A stretch of DNA of 11,817 nucleotides, taken from positions 1 through 11,817 of the forward strand of contig JASCIV010000814.1 of NCBI GenBank assembly GCA_030374735.1, in the 5' to 3' direction. Shown piece by piece: positions 1-7,750 of this stretch. Below the pieces are notes generated by a model. That model worked only from the letters and a program-made list of their open reading frames with translations. It did not search any database and was not told where the DNA came from. The translations under genes and the position numbers were made by a program. Source of the DNA: Gracilaria caudata. Its lineage: Eukaryota > Rhodophyta > Florideophyceae > Gracilariales > Gracilariaceae. How positions within the stretch are numbered: position 1 is the stretch's first letter; each line of letters begins with the position of its first letter.

Positions 1-103
1 CAAAGAATTGCGCGTAATGGAGCTTAGGCGTGTGGTTTTCTTTGCTCGTTCAAGGCGTGCGGGCAATGTGCAGACTATGTGATGGAAACATCGGGAGCTC
101 AGC

Positions 104-3100
104 TCAAACGTTCAAAACCCGCTTAGCATTGTCAAACGTGGCTTCGTTGAGGGTCCCTGAACACATAACTTCGTTCAACCTGCGAAACATGACAAAGTTC
201 CTCTTTGTCAGAGCGTCGACGAGGTTGACGGATACCTGTACCGACTGCAGCACCGAGATCTCCCCAGTCTCATACGAATCACGCAGCCGTGCCACCGTGG
301 GTCGGAGGCGATAGTCCTTGCCTTCATGAAGCGTGGTAATCTTCGAGTAGAGGCCATCGGAGTCGACAGTTAAGACAAACAGTAAACAGACTTGCGTGCC
401 GTACACTCGCATGATTTCGGAAGACATCAGTGAGCCTCTGTCGGCGGAAAGTGCCGCAGCAAGGATTTCGGCCCCAATCGAGCTGAACGATACTCTGGCC
501 TGTTTGGAACTAGTCCAATCGAGAACATGGAAGATAGGCACCCCACCCCCCACAGGCAGGAAAAGGCCTGATACGTATCCAGTCTGCCCGTAGGAGCCTT
601 TTCCCTGACTGGCGTCCGAGAAAGCAAGATAGCGGGGAGATATCTTTAGCGAAGGTGGGCGACGGTACGTGAGTTCCGGCTTCAGTTGCAGTAATTCTCC
701 CAAGACCTGGTTCGCGAGAATAAGATCAGAGACTAACAACCTTGAAGTTCTCTGCTGTAGAAAACTCGCAGCGAAGGAGGCCTGAGGTAATATGCCATGT
801 CCAAGGAAATTAAGAGAACCAGTGAGTCCGAGGAATGCAGTTCGCTCTGCGCGAGTGCATGGAGAATCTAAACACTTGCGACGCTCCCTGGTTATCGTCA
901 GCTTGGAGATGTTCTCAATGTACTCATTCATGTTCATGGAGACGGATCCATCAGCGCTACGACTTATGCGAAGCCGATTGAAAATGAGTTCGGAGGAGGT
1001 ATCGAACTTCCCAACAGTAAACCTGCCGCTGATGGATTTCTTGAATTGTTCAAGATCGGGTAATGAGCCAGTGAGGAGCATATCGTCGACGACCTTTGCG
1101 AGCGCAAGTTTCACGGTGCCATCTTCGTTCCTCAAGACAAATAATTGGGGAAGACCGGGGGACTGTTCGAATTTGTTTTCCGACAGCCATTTCTCGATGG
1201 CGAGTTGCCAAAGACGTCCCGACTCCACAAGGCCATAAGTTGGTGCTAAAAGCTTCCAAACGTGGCCGCGTTCCGACCATCCCCGGGGAGGAATCATGTA
1301 GATATCGCGAGTGAGTTCTCCTCCCTGAAGGTAGGCTCCTTTAATGTCCAAAGTAGCCAAGGGAAGTCCAAGGGTTGCTGCAATGGAAAGGACACTGCGG
1401 ATGACGGGGAACTGGGCGGATGACGAATCCTTGCGAATACCGTCTTTCTCTCTGTCCCTGTTTCCGTGGGGAACCAACCGGCATTTGAGGCGAGGCGCAC
1501 CATGTTCGCCGTCATCCTTGAGGTGAAAGAAGTGGTGGGACGTTACCACGTTCGCAAAGCGGGGAAGTGAAGAACGAGGAACTGCGTGGTATCTTCCCTC
1601 GTACACAGACTTCTCCTTCGCAATAGCTTTGTCGACGACCCATCGTGGTAAGAACTGCGTTCTTGATTCCGAAACGTGTTCCTTGCCAAGAACCTGCATC
1701 GCGTTCTGGAGGATTTCCTGCTCAGCGGAATGTAGTTGTACCGGAGGAACGACGGTCTTCAGGGACGTGGGCCCAATATCCTTATCAGGTCGTGGAGGGT
1801 TATACGGTGAGCCAATATCATTCTCAGGGAGGTCCACAACTTTTGGTTTCTCTCCAGCAAGAAGCGACCGAATGTTAGGGTGGTAACACCAAAGAGTGAC
1901 TTCGTCATTCAACAGGAAGCCCACTCTTCCCTTGTGGTGGAGCTCGGAGGTTTTCGGCGGCGTAGGGTGCAAGGGTTCTGCAGGATGCACCTCGTCGACT
2001 TGGACAATTTCATGAGAAAGTGGGGAAGTGTATCCCATCTGATCGAGCTCGGCCAGCAGAGCAGACTTTGGGACTAGCCGGACGTCCTCATAGGCCGCTC
2101 GAATGGGGTTGCCTTGGTGATTCTCTTGCGAAGAAAGCAACAGAGAGTGTTCCTGCGCCTCACGAACATACCCGACTTTCCATTCACCAAACTTTGGTCC
2201 CCGTTTGAAGTAGTACACCGCAGTGTTCTTCGGGAATTGAACTTGCGAGAGGACTCGTGGGCTCCGTGTTTTCTGGAGGGTCTGAATTGCTCTTCTTGCT
2301 ACTTGTTCCCTATAGGCTTCAAGTATTTCCTTTGTGACGGGGAATTGAGGAAGACCCATCAAGCTCGGCGTATAGCCACGGACTAGCTCAAAACTGCTCA
2401 TCTTCCGACCTCCATACATGCAGTTGCTCAGGAACGTGGCACGAGAAAGGATTTCCGCATAGGTAAATTGTGTTTGTCGAACGGCTGAGAAGTAGTTGGC
2501 ATCTCGAAGGAGCCTTGTGCATATGAGTCGCACGACCTGATTCTTTGACTCAACTACTCCAATCTTGTTGTGCCTACGTGCAGGACGTGGCTCAAACTTT
2601 ATGCCATGTGCGTGAAGGAAGTCCTTGAACGTTCCCTTATCAAACTCCGGGTCTCCCGAAAGTGATTTCGGGGGTCCATGAATGTTAAGCCAATGCTGTT
2701 CAAAGGCAGTTTTGACTTCGCTCAACTCGCGGGATTCGAGCATTACGGAAATGGAGAACGCCGAGGAGAGGTCTACAATGTGCAAGATTGGAACATTCTC
2801 CATATCGGAGATAAAGAGGAAATCGATTTGCACATGGCTGTTGAAAGGAACGAGTAGGCGACGAAACGAAACCTTTCTGGAGGATTTTGGGCGACAAGTC
2901 AAACGGCAAGTGGTGCACTTGTCAAGGACACACTGCAAAGCCTGTTGAAGTACAGGGGTAAGAACTCCCGCTCGGCGACAAATCTCGTTCATGTCGTCGA
3001 GAGGCATGTGAGTAAAGCCATGGAGCTTCGCTGCAAATCGACGGCATATCTTATGGTCGGAGTACTTCTTCCGTAGGGCTCGTGCGGTGTCTCTTGCAGC

Positions 3101-3508
3101 CAAACTACGATAAGAGGCAAAGTATGAAGAGATGGCCTCGCTCGTATTCGGGACAACCAGCAGCCGAGTTCGGATCGTGTCCTCCGAATCACCAGGGAGC
3201 CTGGAGTTACAGGTTTGGAACCGCAAGTTAGACTCCGATAGGATTCCCTTGGGAACCACGAAGAGCTTATCCTTGCCCATCAGGTCACCTTTGTGCTGGA
3301 GTTGGTTGCCGATTAAGAGAATTCCATTCCCATCCACCACGTAGAAGGGTATGGATGTTTTGCGGCCATCAATGTCTTCGAGGGCAAGGTCCCAAATAAC
3401 AAACGCTAGGCGAGCGTCATCACAGTTTGTGCCGTAACCATGATAAAATGGTTCACAGTCTAGAGGTGGAAGTTCGAAAGGAATTCCGAGTGCAGTGGCG
3501 ATACGCAC
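104..3508 (-). CDS. pol: copia-type Pol polyprotein (protease end, integrase, reverse transcriptase, RNase H)
   Basis: Open for 1134 codons from a GTG at 3508; that GTG is not a real start. The frame stays open upstream across the end of gag to beyond 3745. In that extension a protease active-site-like stretch, ILDVGCPRSVGG, is encoded at 3518-3556. Numbering from 3508: the integrase zinc-binding residues are H163, H167, C198 and C201; the integrase core triad is D229, D286 and E320, the last in the context RHNKIGVVES. Reverse transcriptase has D721 in LDIKGAYLQ and the D808-D809 pair in KVVDDMLL, a form of the usual YVDD. RNase H has D965 (FSDAS), E1014 (GAEIL), D1049 (VDSDG) and D1098 (LVDALTK). 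Pol therefore has all the activities needed to copy the element RNA to DNA inside Gag particles and integrate it. Expression most likely needs a -1 frameshift from gag. I see no internal stop. Confidence 0.95.
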   Translation of the reverse strand: MRIATALGIPFELPPLDCEPFYHGYGTNCDDARLAFVIWDLALEDIDGRKTSIPFYVVDGNGILLIGNQLQHKGDLMGKDKLFVVPKGILSESNLRFQTCNSRLPGDSEDTIRTRLLVVPNTSEAISSYFASYRSLAARDTARALRKKYSDHKICRRFAAKLHGFTHMPLDDMNEICRRAGVLTPVLQQALQCVLDKCTTCRLTCRPKSSRKVSFRRLLVPFNSHVQIDFLFISDMENVPILHIVDLSSAFSISVMLESRELSEVKTAFEQHWLNIHGPPKSLSGDPEFDKGTFKDFLHAHGIKFEPRPARRHNKIGVVESKNQVVRLICTRLLRDANYFSAVRQTQFTYAEILSRATFLSNCMYGGRKMSSFELVRGYTPSLMGLPQFPVTKEILEAYREQVARRAIQTLQKTRSPRVLSQVQFPKNTAVYYFKRGPKFGEWKVGYVREAQEHSLLLSSQENHQGNPIRAAYEDVRLVPKSALLAELDQMGYTSPLSHEIVQVDEVHPAEPLHPTPPKTSELHHKGRVGFLLNDEVTLWCYHPNIRSLLAGEKPKVVDLPENDIGSPYNPPRPDKDIGPTSLKTVVPPVQLHSAEQEILQNAMQVLGKEHVSESRTQFLPRWVVDKAIAKEKSVYEGRYHAVPRSSLPRFANVVTSHHFFHLKDDGEHGAPRLKCRLVPHGNRDREKDGIRKDSSSAQFPVIRSVLSIAATLGLPLATLDIKGAYLQGGELTRDIYMIPPRGWSERGHVWKLLAPTYGLVESGRLWQLAIEKWLSENKFEQSPGLPQLFVLRNEDGTVKLALAKVVDDMLLTGSLPDLEQFKKSISGRFTVGKFDTSSELIFNRLRISRSADGSVSMNMNEYIENISKLTITRERRKCLDSPCTRAERTAFLGLTGSLNFLGHGILPQASFAASFLQQRTSRLLVSDLILANQVLGELLQLKPELTYRRPPSLKISPRYLAFSDASQGKGSYGQTGYVSGLFLPVGGGVPIFHVLDWTSSKQARVSFSSIGAEILAAALSADRGSLMSSEIMRVYGTQVCLLFVLTVDSDGLYSKITTLHEGKDYRLRPTVARLRDSYETGEISVLQSVQVSVNLVDALTKRNFVMFRRLNEVMCSGTLNEATFDNAKRVLNV

Positions 3509-3609
3509 GGCGGATTGTACGCCACCTACACTTCTGGGACATCCGACGTCCAGGATGGGATTAGGATCTTCCTGATCATCCTGCGTCTTAGCGGCTCCAC
3601 GCCTAGAAG

Positions 3610-4782
3610 TTAAGCTTGATTGGCGTTCGAAGGTGTGGAGCCTCTCCGAAAAAACCCCTCGGATGGCTTGTCCTTCTCCGTGGTCTCCTTCTCCAACCGG
3701 ACCATCTTCTCCAAATAGGTCTCGCCGCCCTTGTACGTGCAGTACTTTGAGCCGCGAAAGTGCTTATTAGAACCACAGTCGAAGCAGAAACCCCGACGTC
3801 GCTTGTTTGGAGGCTTGGAACTATCGCCCCCACGACTGGAGGTTTCACCTCCACGGCTCGAGGAGTTTCCCGATCGCTTCTTTTTGTTATGGTTCTTCGT
3901 TCCGCGGGAGGATGCCGAAGGTTCAGAAGAGGGCTTGGATTCAGTGCCTTGAGCCCCGAACGAGAGCAAAGCTTTATGGATCTTCTGCTGGACGATTGCC
4001 TCCACGTCGGTACGAGAAACTTCAGCCGAAGCCTGCTTAGTGGCAGAAGAAAGGGAATAGAGGACTGACACGGCATCTTCGAGGTAAAGGACTACGTGAG
4101 GTGCAGCCGGTTTTGCAATGTCCTTAATATCCTCCGGCTTGCTGTCTCCCTTCTGTATTGGCAGGCGAGGAATTTGCAAAGCAAGAATATCCGAAGCCTC
4201 CTTTATCTTGAGCCGGTAATCCTGGAATTGCTGCTGCATCAGGTTCAAGGTCTCCGGTACCTCAACTGCTTCCAGTGTGGCACCAAGAAGGTCGGAAACT
4301 TTCCTAATCTTCTCGACCACTGTGAATGAAACAAGGTCTCCGTCGATTGGAGTTTGACCCTGGTCAGCGCGTGATTGCGCTTGGGAGAGAAGCTGCAGGA
4401 CAGCGTTGTGCAAGGTGTTTTCCGGGAGGTTGGCGTTGGTTATCAGAGTGATGGCCAGTACTTCCCCAATATGGGTCGAAGACTCAAACCCTGCGTGAAT
4501 AAGGTGCTGAGAAGCAAGACCGCGAAAACGGTCAACGAAGGAAACCAAAAATTCGGATTTCTTACATTTGCAAGTAGAAACTTTGTTGAATGTGGCAATA
4601 AGGCGATTAACCATCGCAATTGGGGGTTCCACGGCGACTAGATCCACAATTTCTTTCACAGCCGGAACTTGGTTTTCCTGACGATAATCAATGCGACCTT
4701 TTGCCTGAGCTTCTTCCACTATGCTCTTCTGCGGAGTTGGTAGACCATGCTCAATAAGAAGACGCCCCAGGATGGTAAACAT
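3610..4782 (-). CDS. gag: copia-type Gag (capsid/nucleocapsid), N-terminus probably at 4914
   Basis: 390 codons from an ATG at 4782. The first two thirds are helical and capsid-like. From about residue 278 the chain is basic and rich in Ser, Gly and Arg, with two SSRGG repeats, followed by a zinc knuckle C333-x2-C336-x4-H341-x6-C348. The usual knuckle is C-x2-C-x4-H-x4-C, so the last spacing is longer by two. This part should bind the element RNA. The same frame remains protein-like upstream to an ATG at 4912-4914, adding 44 codons with a typical Gag start (FDAAKDLLQWRRDVSEWVD). Codon 5 of that extension is TAA (4900-4902). Gag here is therefore either broken by a nonsense change, started internally at 4782, or preceded by a four-codon upstream ORF. 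Gag overlaps pol, which lies in the -1 frame. Confidence 0.85.
   Translation of the reverse strand: MFTILGRLLIEHGLPTPQKSIVEEAQAKGRIDYRQENQVPAVKEIVDLVAVEPPIAMVNRLIATFNKVSTCKCKKSEFLVSFVDRFRGLASQHLIHAGFESSTHIGEVLAITLITNANLPENTLHNAVLQLLSQAQSRADQGQTPIDGDLVSFTVVEKIRKVSDLLGATLEAVEVPETLNLMQQQFQDYRLKIKEASDILALQIPRLPIQKGDSKPEDIKDIAKPAAPHVVLYLEDAVSVLYSLSSATKQASAEVSRTDVEAIVQQKIHKALLSFGAQGTESKPSSEPSASSRGTKNHNKKKRSGNSSSRGGETSSRGGDSSKPPNKRRRGFCFDCGSNKHFRGSKYCTYKGGETYLEKMVRLEKETTEKDKPSEGFFRRGSTPSNANQA
3649..3654 (-). promoter_or_regulatory. candidate -1 ribosomal frameshift site between gag and pol (T6 run)
   Basis: On the minus strand gag reads GGG TTT TTT CGG at codons 376-379. Pol lies in the -1 frame and is open across the same stretch. 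A slip of one base back on the six T leads from GFF directly into SERLHTFERQ and on to the protease-like motif. The heptamer G-TTT-TTT departs from the canonical X-XXY-YYZ at its first base, so the P-site pairing would be imperfect. I did not establish a stable downstream stem-loop or pseudoknot by eye. The overlap of gag and pol is long, so the slip could also happen elsewhere, or one base may simply have been lost. Confidence 0.4.
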
Positions 4783-4931
4783 TGTTTTGTAATGTTTGTC
4801 GGGACCATTTTCCGAGGCAATTCGTATAGTGTCTACCCATTCGGAAACGTCTCGACGCCACTGTAGAAGATCTTTAGCAGCGTCAAATTGAGGAACGTAT
4901 TAAGAGTTAGACATCTTAGACGCAGAAGGCT

Positions 4932-4944
4932 CTGGGCCTATAAC
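4932..4944 (-). other. primer-binding site resembling an initiator-tRNA half-molecule site
   Basis: The minus strand reads GTTATAGGCCCAG. The complement of the anticodon arm of eukaryotic initiator tRNA-Met is GTTATGGGCCCAG, so 12 of 13 bases agree. Drosophila copia and yeast Ty5 are known to prime with a cleaved 5' half of this tRNA. The site lies 17 bases upstream of the first gag ATG, exactly where a primer-binding site belongs, and it marks the inner edge of the 5' LTR. The single difference falls opposite the first anticodon base. Confidence 0.65.
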
Positions 4945-5540
4945 TAAGATACGCTGAATGTGCGAGCGCGTGCGAGAACCGTGCGCAACAGAGCCGTTGC
5001 GTCTGCGTCGTTGTCCACAGGCGAACGGAGCAGGGAAGAAGTCGTTCTTTCCGTCTGGTCCTCCCCCGGTCTCCACGACGGAGCCAGACGGCGACTGTTT
5101 ATTATCATTCTTGCACCGCAATCTCCTCGCAGCGCGAGGTGCGCGCTAGCTGCTTCTGCAATATCGCGGAATAGAGCGTAACGCCCTAGAGTTCGCGTGA
5201 GCTCTTCATGCCTTGCGCGTGTATGCGCATAGTGCATAGCACAGGCTGAACTGAGCTAGACAGCCAGCGGGATGCGCAGGAAATGGTGGTGTCGCGGATA
5301 CCGAGACGCGCTGCTTACGAGGCGAGCAGAATGGGCGCAAAGTCCCTACCAGCGGTTCCCTCCTCGACTACGAGCGTCCGAGGACCTGTTGCGTAGATTT
5401 ATTAAACTAGCGACACGAGGTGCGCGAGATCGGTAACCGGAGGTGCGCGCAGGTGCGGCCAGCAATGCACCGCGCAAGCGACTAAATTGCACATGAACAT
5501 CACAGTCACGATACGTTGGCTTGCAGCCTTGGTTAATCGT
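4945..5540 (-). other. probable 5' LTR and flank of the copia element, outer boundary not resolved
   Basis: No gene is supported here. By position this stretch must hold the 5' LTR of the minus-strand element, with its promoter, since it sits directly upstream of the primer-binding site. A possible inner end in CA lies at 4955-4956 on the minus strand. AATAAA occurs on the minus strand near 5399 and AATAATAAAC-like sequence near 5100; either could serve as a polyadenylation or TATA-like element. I could not find the second LTR copy in positions 1-103, nor a 5-base target duplication, so the start of the LTR stays open. The short ORFs on both strands look like chance. Confidence 0.35.
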
Positions 5541-5778
5541 GCCTGAGATCTTCACGCCGCAAACCTTAGTGTCCACGCCCCAATGTCCACACTCCAAGCG
5601 TCAGTCACAGCTCCCTTCCCCGCTTTGCCGTCCTCTCCTTCTTCTTGGCCAGCACAAACTCGTTCAAATCGCGAAACCTCAGTCTACAAACTCATATATC
5701 GAGAGCTGGTACCAAACCGTGCCACACACAAATTACGCTCGACCCATTCTCCAAACGACGCTTTCAGCTTACTGAAAA
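5541..5778. promoter_or_regulatory. presumed 5' flank of the NLR gene
   Basis: This stretch separates the retrotransposon from the ATG at 5779. It is rich in C and T on the plus strand, for example the pyrimidine run around 5607-5645. I see no convincing TATA box or coding potential. The short plus-strand ORFs starting at 5521, 5583 and 5645 overlap in different frames and have no recognisable domain. The retrotransposon and the NLR gene run away from each other, so this stretch and the LTR together would contain both promoters. Confidence 0.25.
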
Positions 5779-5847
5779 ATGTCCAACAACGCCTCTTCTT
5801 CGAACACACCACAGTTTGAAATCTTTCTGAGCCATGCGGGTCGTTAG
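5779..5847 (+). pseudogene. N-terminal TIR-domain remnant (22 codons)
   Basis: An ATG at 5779 (context AAAAATGTCC) opens a 22-residue peptide ending in FEIFLSHAGR before TAG at 5845-5847. The stretch F-E-I-F-L-S-H-A-G matches the first strand and following loop of TIR domains, usually written as Y/F-D-V-F-I/L-S-x-x-G. A full TIR domain needs about 130-150 more residues. Here the frame used by the NB-ARC part is already open from 5820 and reaches the NB-ARC linker within 40 to 60 bases, so most of the TIR domain is deleted. In active TIR-NLRs this domain signals or cleaves NAD+; the catalytic glutamate region is absent here. The match is short, so the assignment rests also on its position before an NB-ARC domain. 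Confidence 0.55.
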
Positions 5848-5888
5848 GTGATCAATCCACCCAAGGAGATAAGTACAGTTCATGCAAC

Positions 5889-6578
5889 ATGGTGCCTCCG
5901 AATCCACCGAGATTAACGTTGCACTATGATTCGCGTGGGACATGTGAGGGAAGGCTAAAGGCAGAGATTTTAATGGCAAACGAGAGCCAAATTGTTGCTG
6001 TTGCGGCGATTGGAAAAGGAGGAGTTGGTAAGAGTTGCGCTTTGAGAGGACTGGCTAAAGATGTGGACATGAAGCAGGTGTTTGATGGAGGAATTCTTTA
6101 CATTGAGCTTGGAAAGGATGCTGCACTACGGCACGTTATCGAAGAAATTGGAAACATCGTGGCTTTGACCGGAGGATCAAAGCTGTCAAGTGAGATAATG
6201 AGGTGCAAATCTGTTCGAGAACCATGTCACAAAGCTTCGAAATGGTTTGGTTCAAAAGCGTGTTTGTTCCTTGTAGATGATATTTGGAAGTTGAATGGAA
6301 TAGATTGTGGAGTATTGACGGGTCTTGGGATGATGGTGAACGAGAAGAGTAGAATGGTATACACAACGAGAGATCTCCATTTTCGGGAAGGAGCGAATGA
6401 AGTGATTGAGTTCGAGGAGAGGAAGTCGCATGGGGAGGTGTCGCGGCGAATGTTGATGAATCACGCGGGTTTTGATCAAACTACCGTGCTAAACCACAAG
6501 AACAAGGACGCATTCAAGTATTCTCTGACATTGTGCCAGGGCTTCCGCTTGGGTTTGGTATTGTCGGGAGTTCGGTAA
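5889..6578 (+). pseudogene. NB-ARC domain, N-terminal part (P-loop to RNBS-B)
   Basis: Numbering from the ATG at 5889, a VPPNPP linker (2-7) leads into the nucleotide-binding domain. The Walker A/P-loop is GKGGVGKS at 42-49. GILYIELGKD follows at about 68-77. The Walker B/kinase-2 motif is LFLVDDIW at 126-133, with D130-D131 expected to bind Mg2+. The RNBS-B/sensor motif is SRMVYTTRD at 154-162. These residues bind and hydrolyse ATP in APAF-1-like and plant NLR proteins, and all are intact. The frame is open upstream to 5820, so the ATG at 5889 need not be the original start. After CQG (to 6542) the frame turns into nonsense and stops at 6578; the domain continues one base back. Confidence 0.85.
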
Positions 6579-7750
6579 GAGAGTATGCTTTTGACTGCTC
6601 ACCGAGGGAAAACGCATGGTCAAAGTTCTATCGTGACGTTGAATTGCAAGGAAAGGATTTGATGAAGGAGGAATCTGATGCTTATGGTACACTACCAAAG
6701 ATTGTGGATTTATCTCTTCAAGTCCTTAAGAAACGCTATGGAAGTGGAAAGTTTGAGTACTGTTTTCGGAGCTTTTGTGTGGTTCGAAAGCAGCAATCTG
6801 TGCCTGTAGAGATGCTACAAAAGCTGTGGAACTTTGACACCCTACGAGAAACTAGAAGAGTGGTGCAATCGTTTGCTGATGTTTCGGTTGTACAACAGTC
6901 GATAGTCGATGATTCTGTCTCTGTCAAGTTGCATGACTTAATTCTAGATATCGCTACACGCCAAGCCGGGGGAGCGAGTGAGAGAAGCGTTTTCTTTCAA
7001 ACGCTTTTGTGGAATTATTTGCTGTCTAATGGAATGAAGTGGAGAGGTGATGGGTTATCCGAACTGAGTCATGGAATGGACACCGTAGCTCATGCTGCTA
7101 GAGGCTTTTGGAATGGTATAATAGATGCTTTCAGACAAGGTACTCCTAGGCAGGAGTTTTGTCACGAGTGGTGGAATGAGAAAGATGATGGGTACATACA
7201 CAACAACCTTTGCAGATTACTACGAAACGCAGGATATGGAGAGCAGCTACTGTGGCTATTGTCGCAACCGCAGTGGATTGTGAAGCGACTTGTGGAAAGC
7301 GAAATTTCTTGTGTCGATGACGACTTGGGTCATGGAAAAGAAGTTTGCAGTGATGATTCTCGGCAATCGAGTTTACGAAAGGAGCATTTGGAAATGATTG
7401 GACGGGCTACGAGACTGGGGGCATTTTTTGTGAACAGGAACCGGCGGGTAGAGGAGGGATGGTTTCAGGTGCATGGAAGGTTGCTGTGGCACGCAAGGCA
7501 GAACGAGTTGACGAGGAAATTCGTGGAGATGATGGAGAGGAGTGCACCGAAACCATGGCTGAAAGCGTCTGAGGGTCTGTTAGAGCAGGCGGGTTGTGGT
7601 CCACTGCGAGTTATGAACGTTAAGGGTGAGGTGTGGTGCACGCGCATAGAGCATGAAGCTATTTGGGTTTTGTCTTCTGGGGGAGAGGAAGATTTCATGC
7701 ATGTGGGAAGGTACGAAACGTCGAGTGAGTACTACAAAGAAGAGGCTTGA
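6533..7750 (+). pseudogene. NB-ARC C-terminal part (GLPL, winged helix, MHD-like) and helical linker
   Basis: This frame starts with GLPLGFGIVG, the GLPL motif that directly follows the kinase motifs in NB-ARC domains, so it continues the preceding segment after a -1 change at about 6542. A winged-helix region follows (about residues 78-130: PVEMLQKLWNF and on), ending in VKLHDLILDIA at 131-141, the counterpart of the MHD motif that senses the bound nucleotide. Residues about 150-380 have no recognised domain. They are rich in Trp and Arg and probably form the helical linker between NB-ARC and the propeller. The codon set used as a start at 6533 is GTG and not a true start. The frame closes at 7750, while the WD40 frame, one base further, is already protein-like. 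Confidence 0.8.

Larger units (their letters stand above)
1..4956 (-). mobile_element. Ty1/copia LTR retrotransposon, minus strand, incomplete at the left edge
   Basis: Gag followed by a polyprotein with the order protease, integrase, reverse transcriptase, RNase H. Integrase before reverse transcriptase is the order that defines the Ty1/copia superfamily (Pseudoviridae). A primer-binding site like the initiator-tRNA anticodon complement lies just upstream of gag at 4932-4944. The element is read right to left. The catalytic residues of integrase, reverse transcriptase and RNase H are all present, so pol looks recent. Two features would hamper expression as written: a TAA at gag codon 5, and a -1 frame change between gag and pol, which may be programmed. 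The 3' LTR should lie below position 104, but I found no match there to the sequence right of gag, so the element probably runs off the window. The outer end of the 5' LTR is not defined; the right coordinate given is only the inner edge of the LTR. Confidence 0.93.

Noticed and set aside
30..1238. Plus-strand ORFs of 60-150 codons over the pol region
   Set aside because: They are opposite to a 1134-codon frame with clear RNase H and reverse transcriptase motifs.
3603..4076. 157-codon minus-strand ORF overlapping gag
   Set aside because: It lies in the third frame, neither gag nor pol, and has no domain; low complexity comes from the basic gag tail.
4928..4946. Part of a real tRNA-Met gene
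   Set aside because: Only the anticodon-arm-like stretch is present; no acceptor, D or T arms surround it. A primer-binding site explains it better.
5838..5890. Intron joining the TIR start to the NB-ARC frame
   Set aside because: It would be under 60 bases and would not restore the roughly 130 missing TIR residues.
7725..7745. GTGAGT as a 5' splice site that would repair the frame change
   Set aside because: The only suitable AG lies within about 20 bases, too short for a known spliceosomal intron; no other intron signs were seen in the gene.
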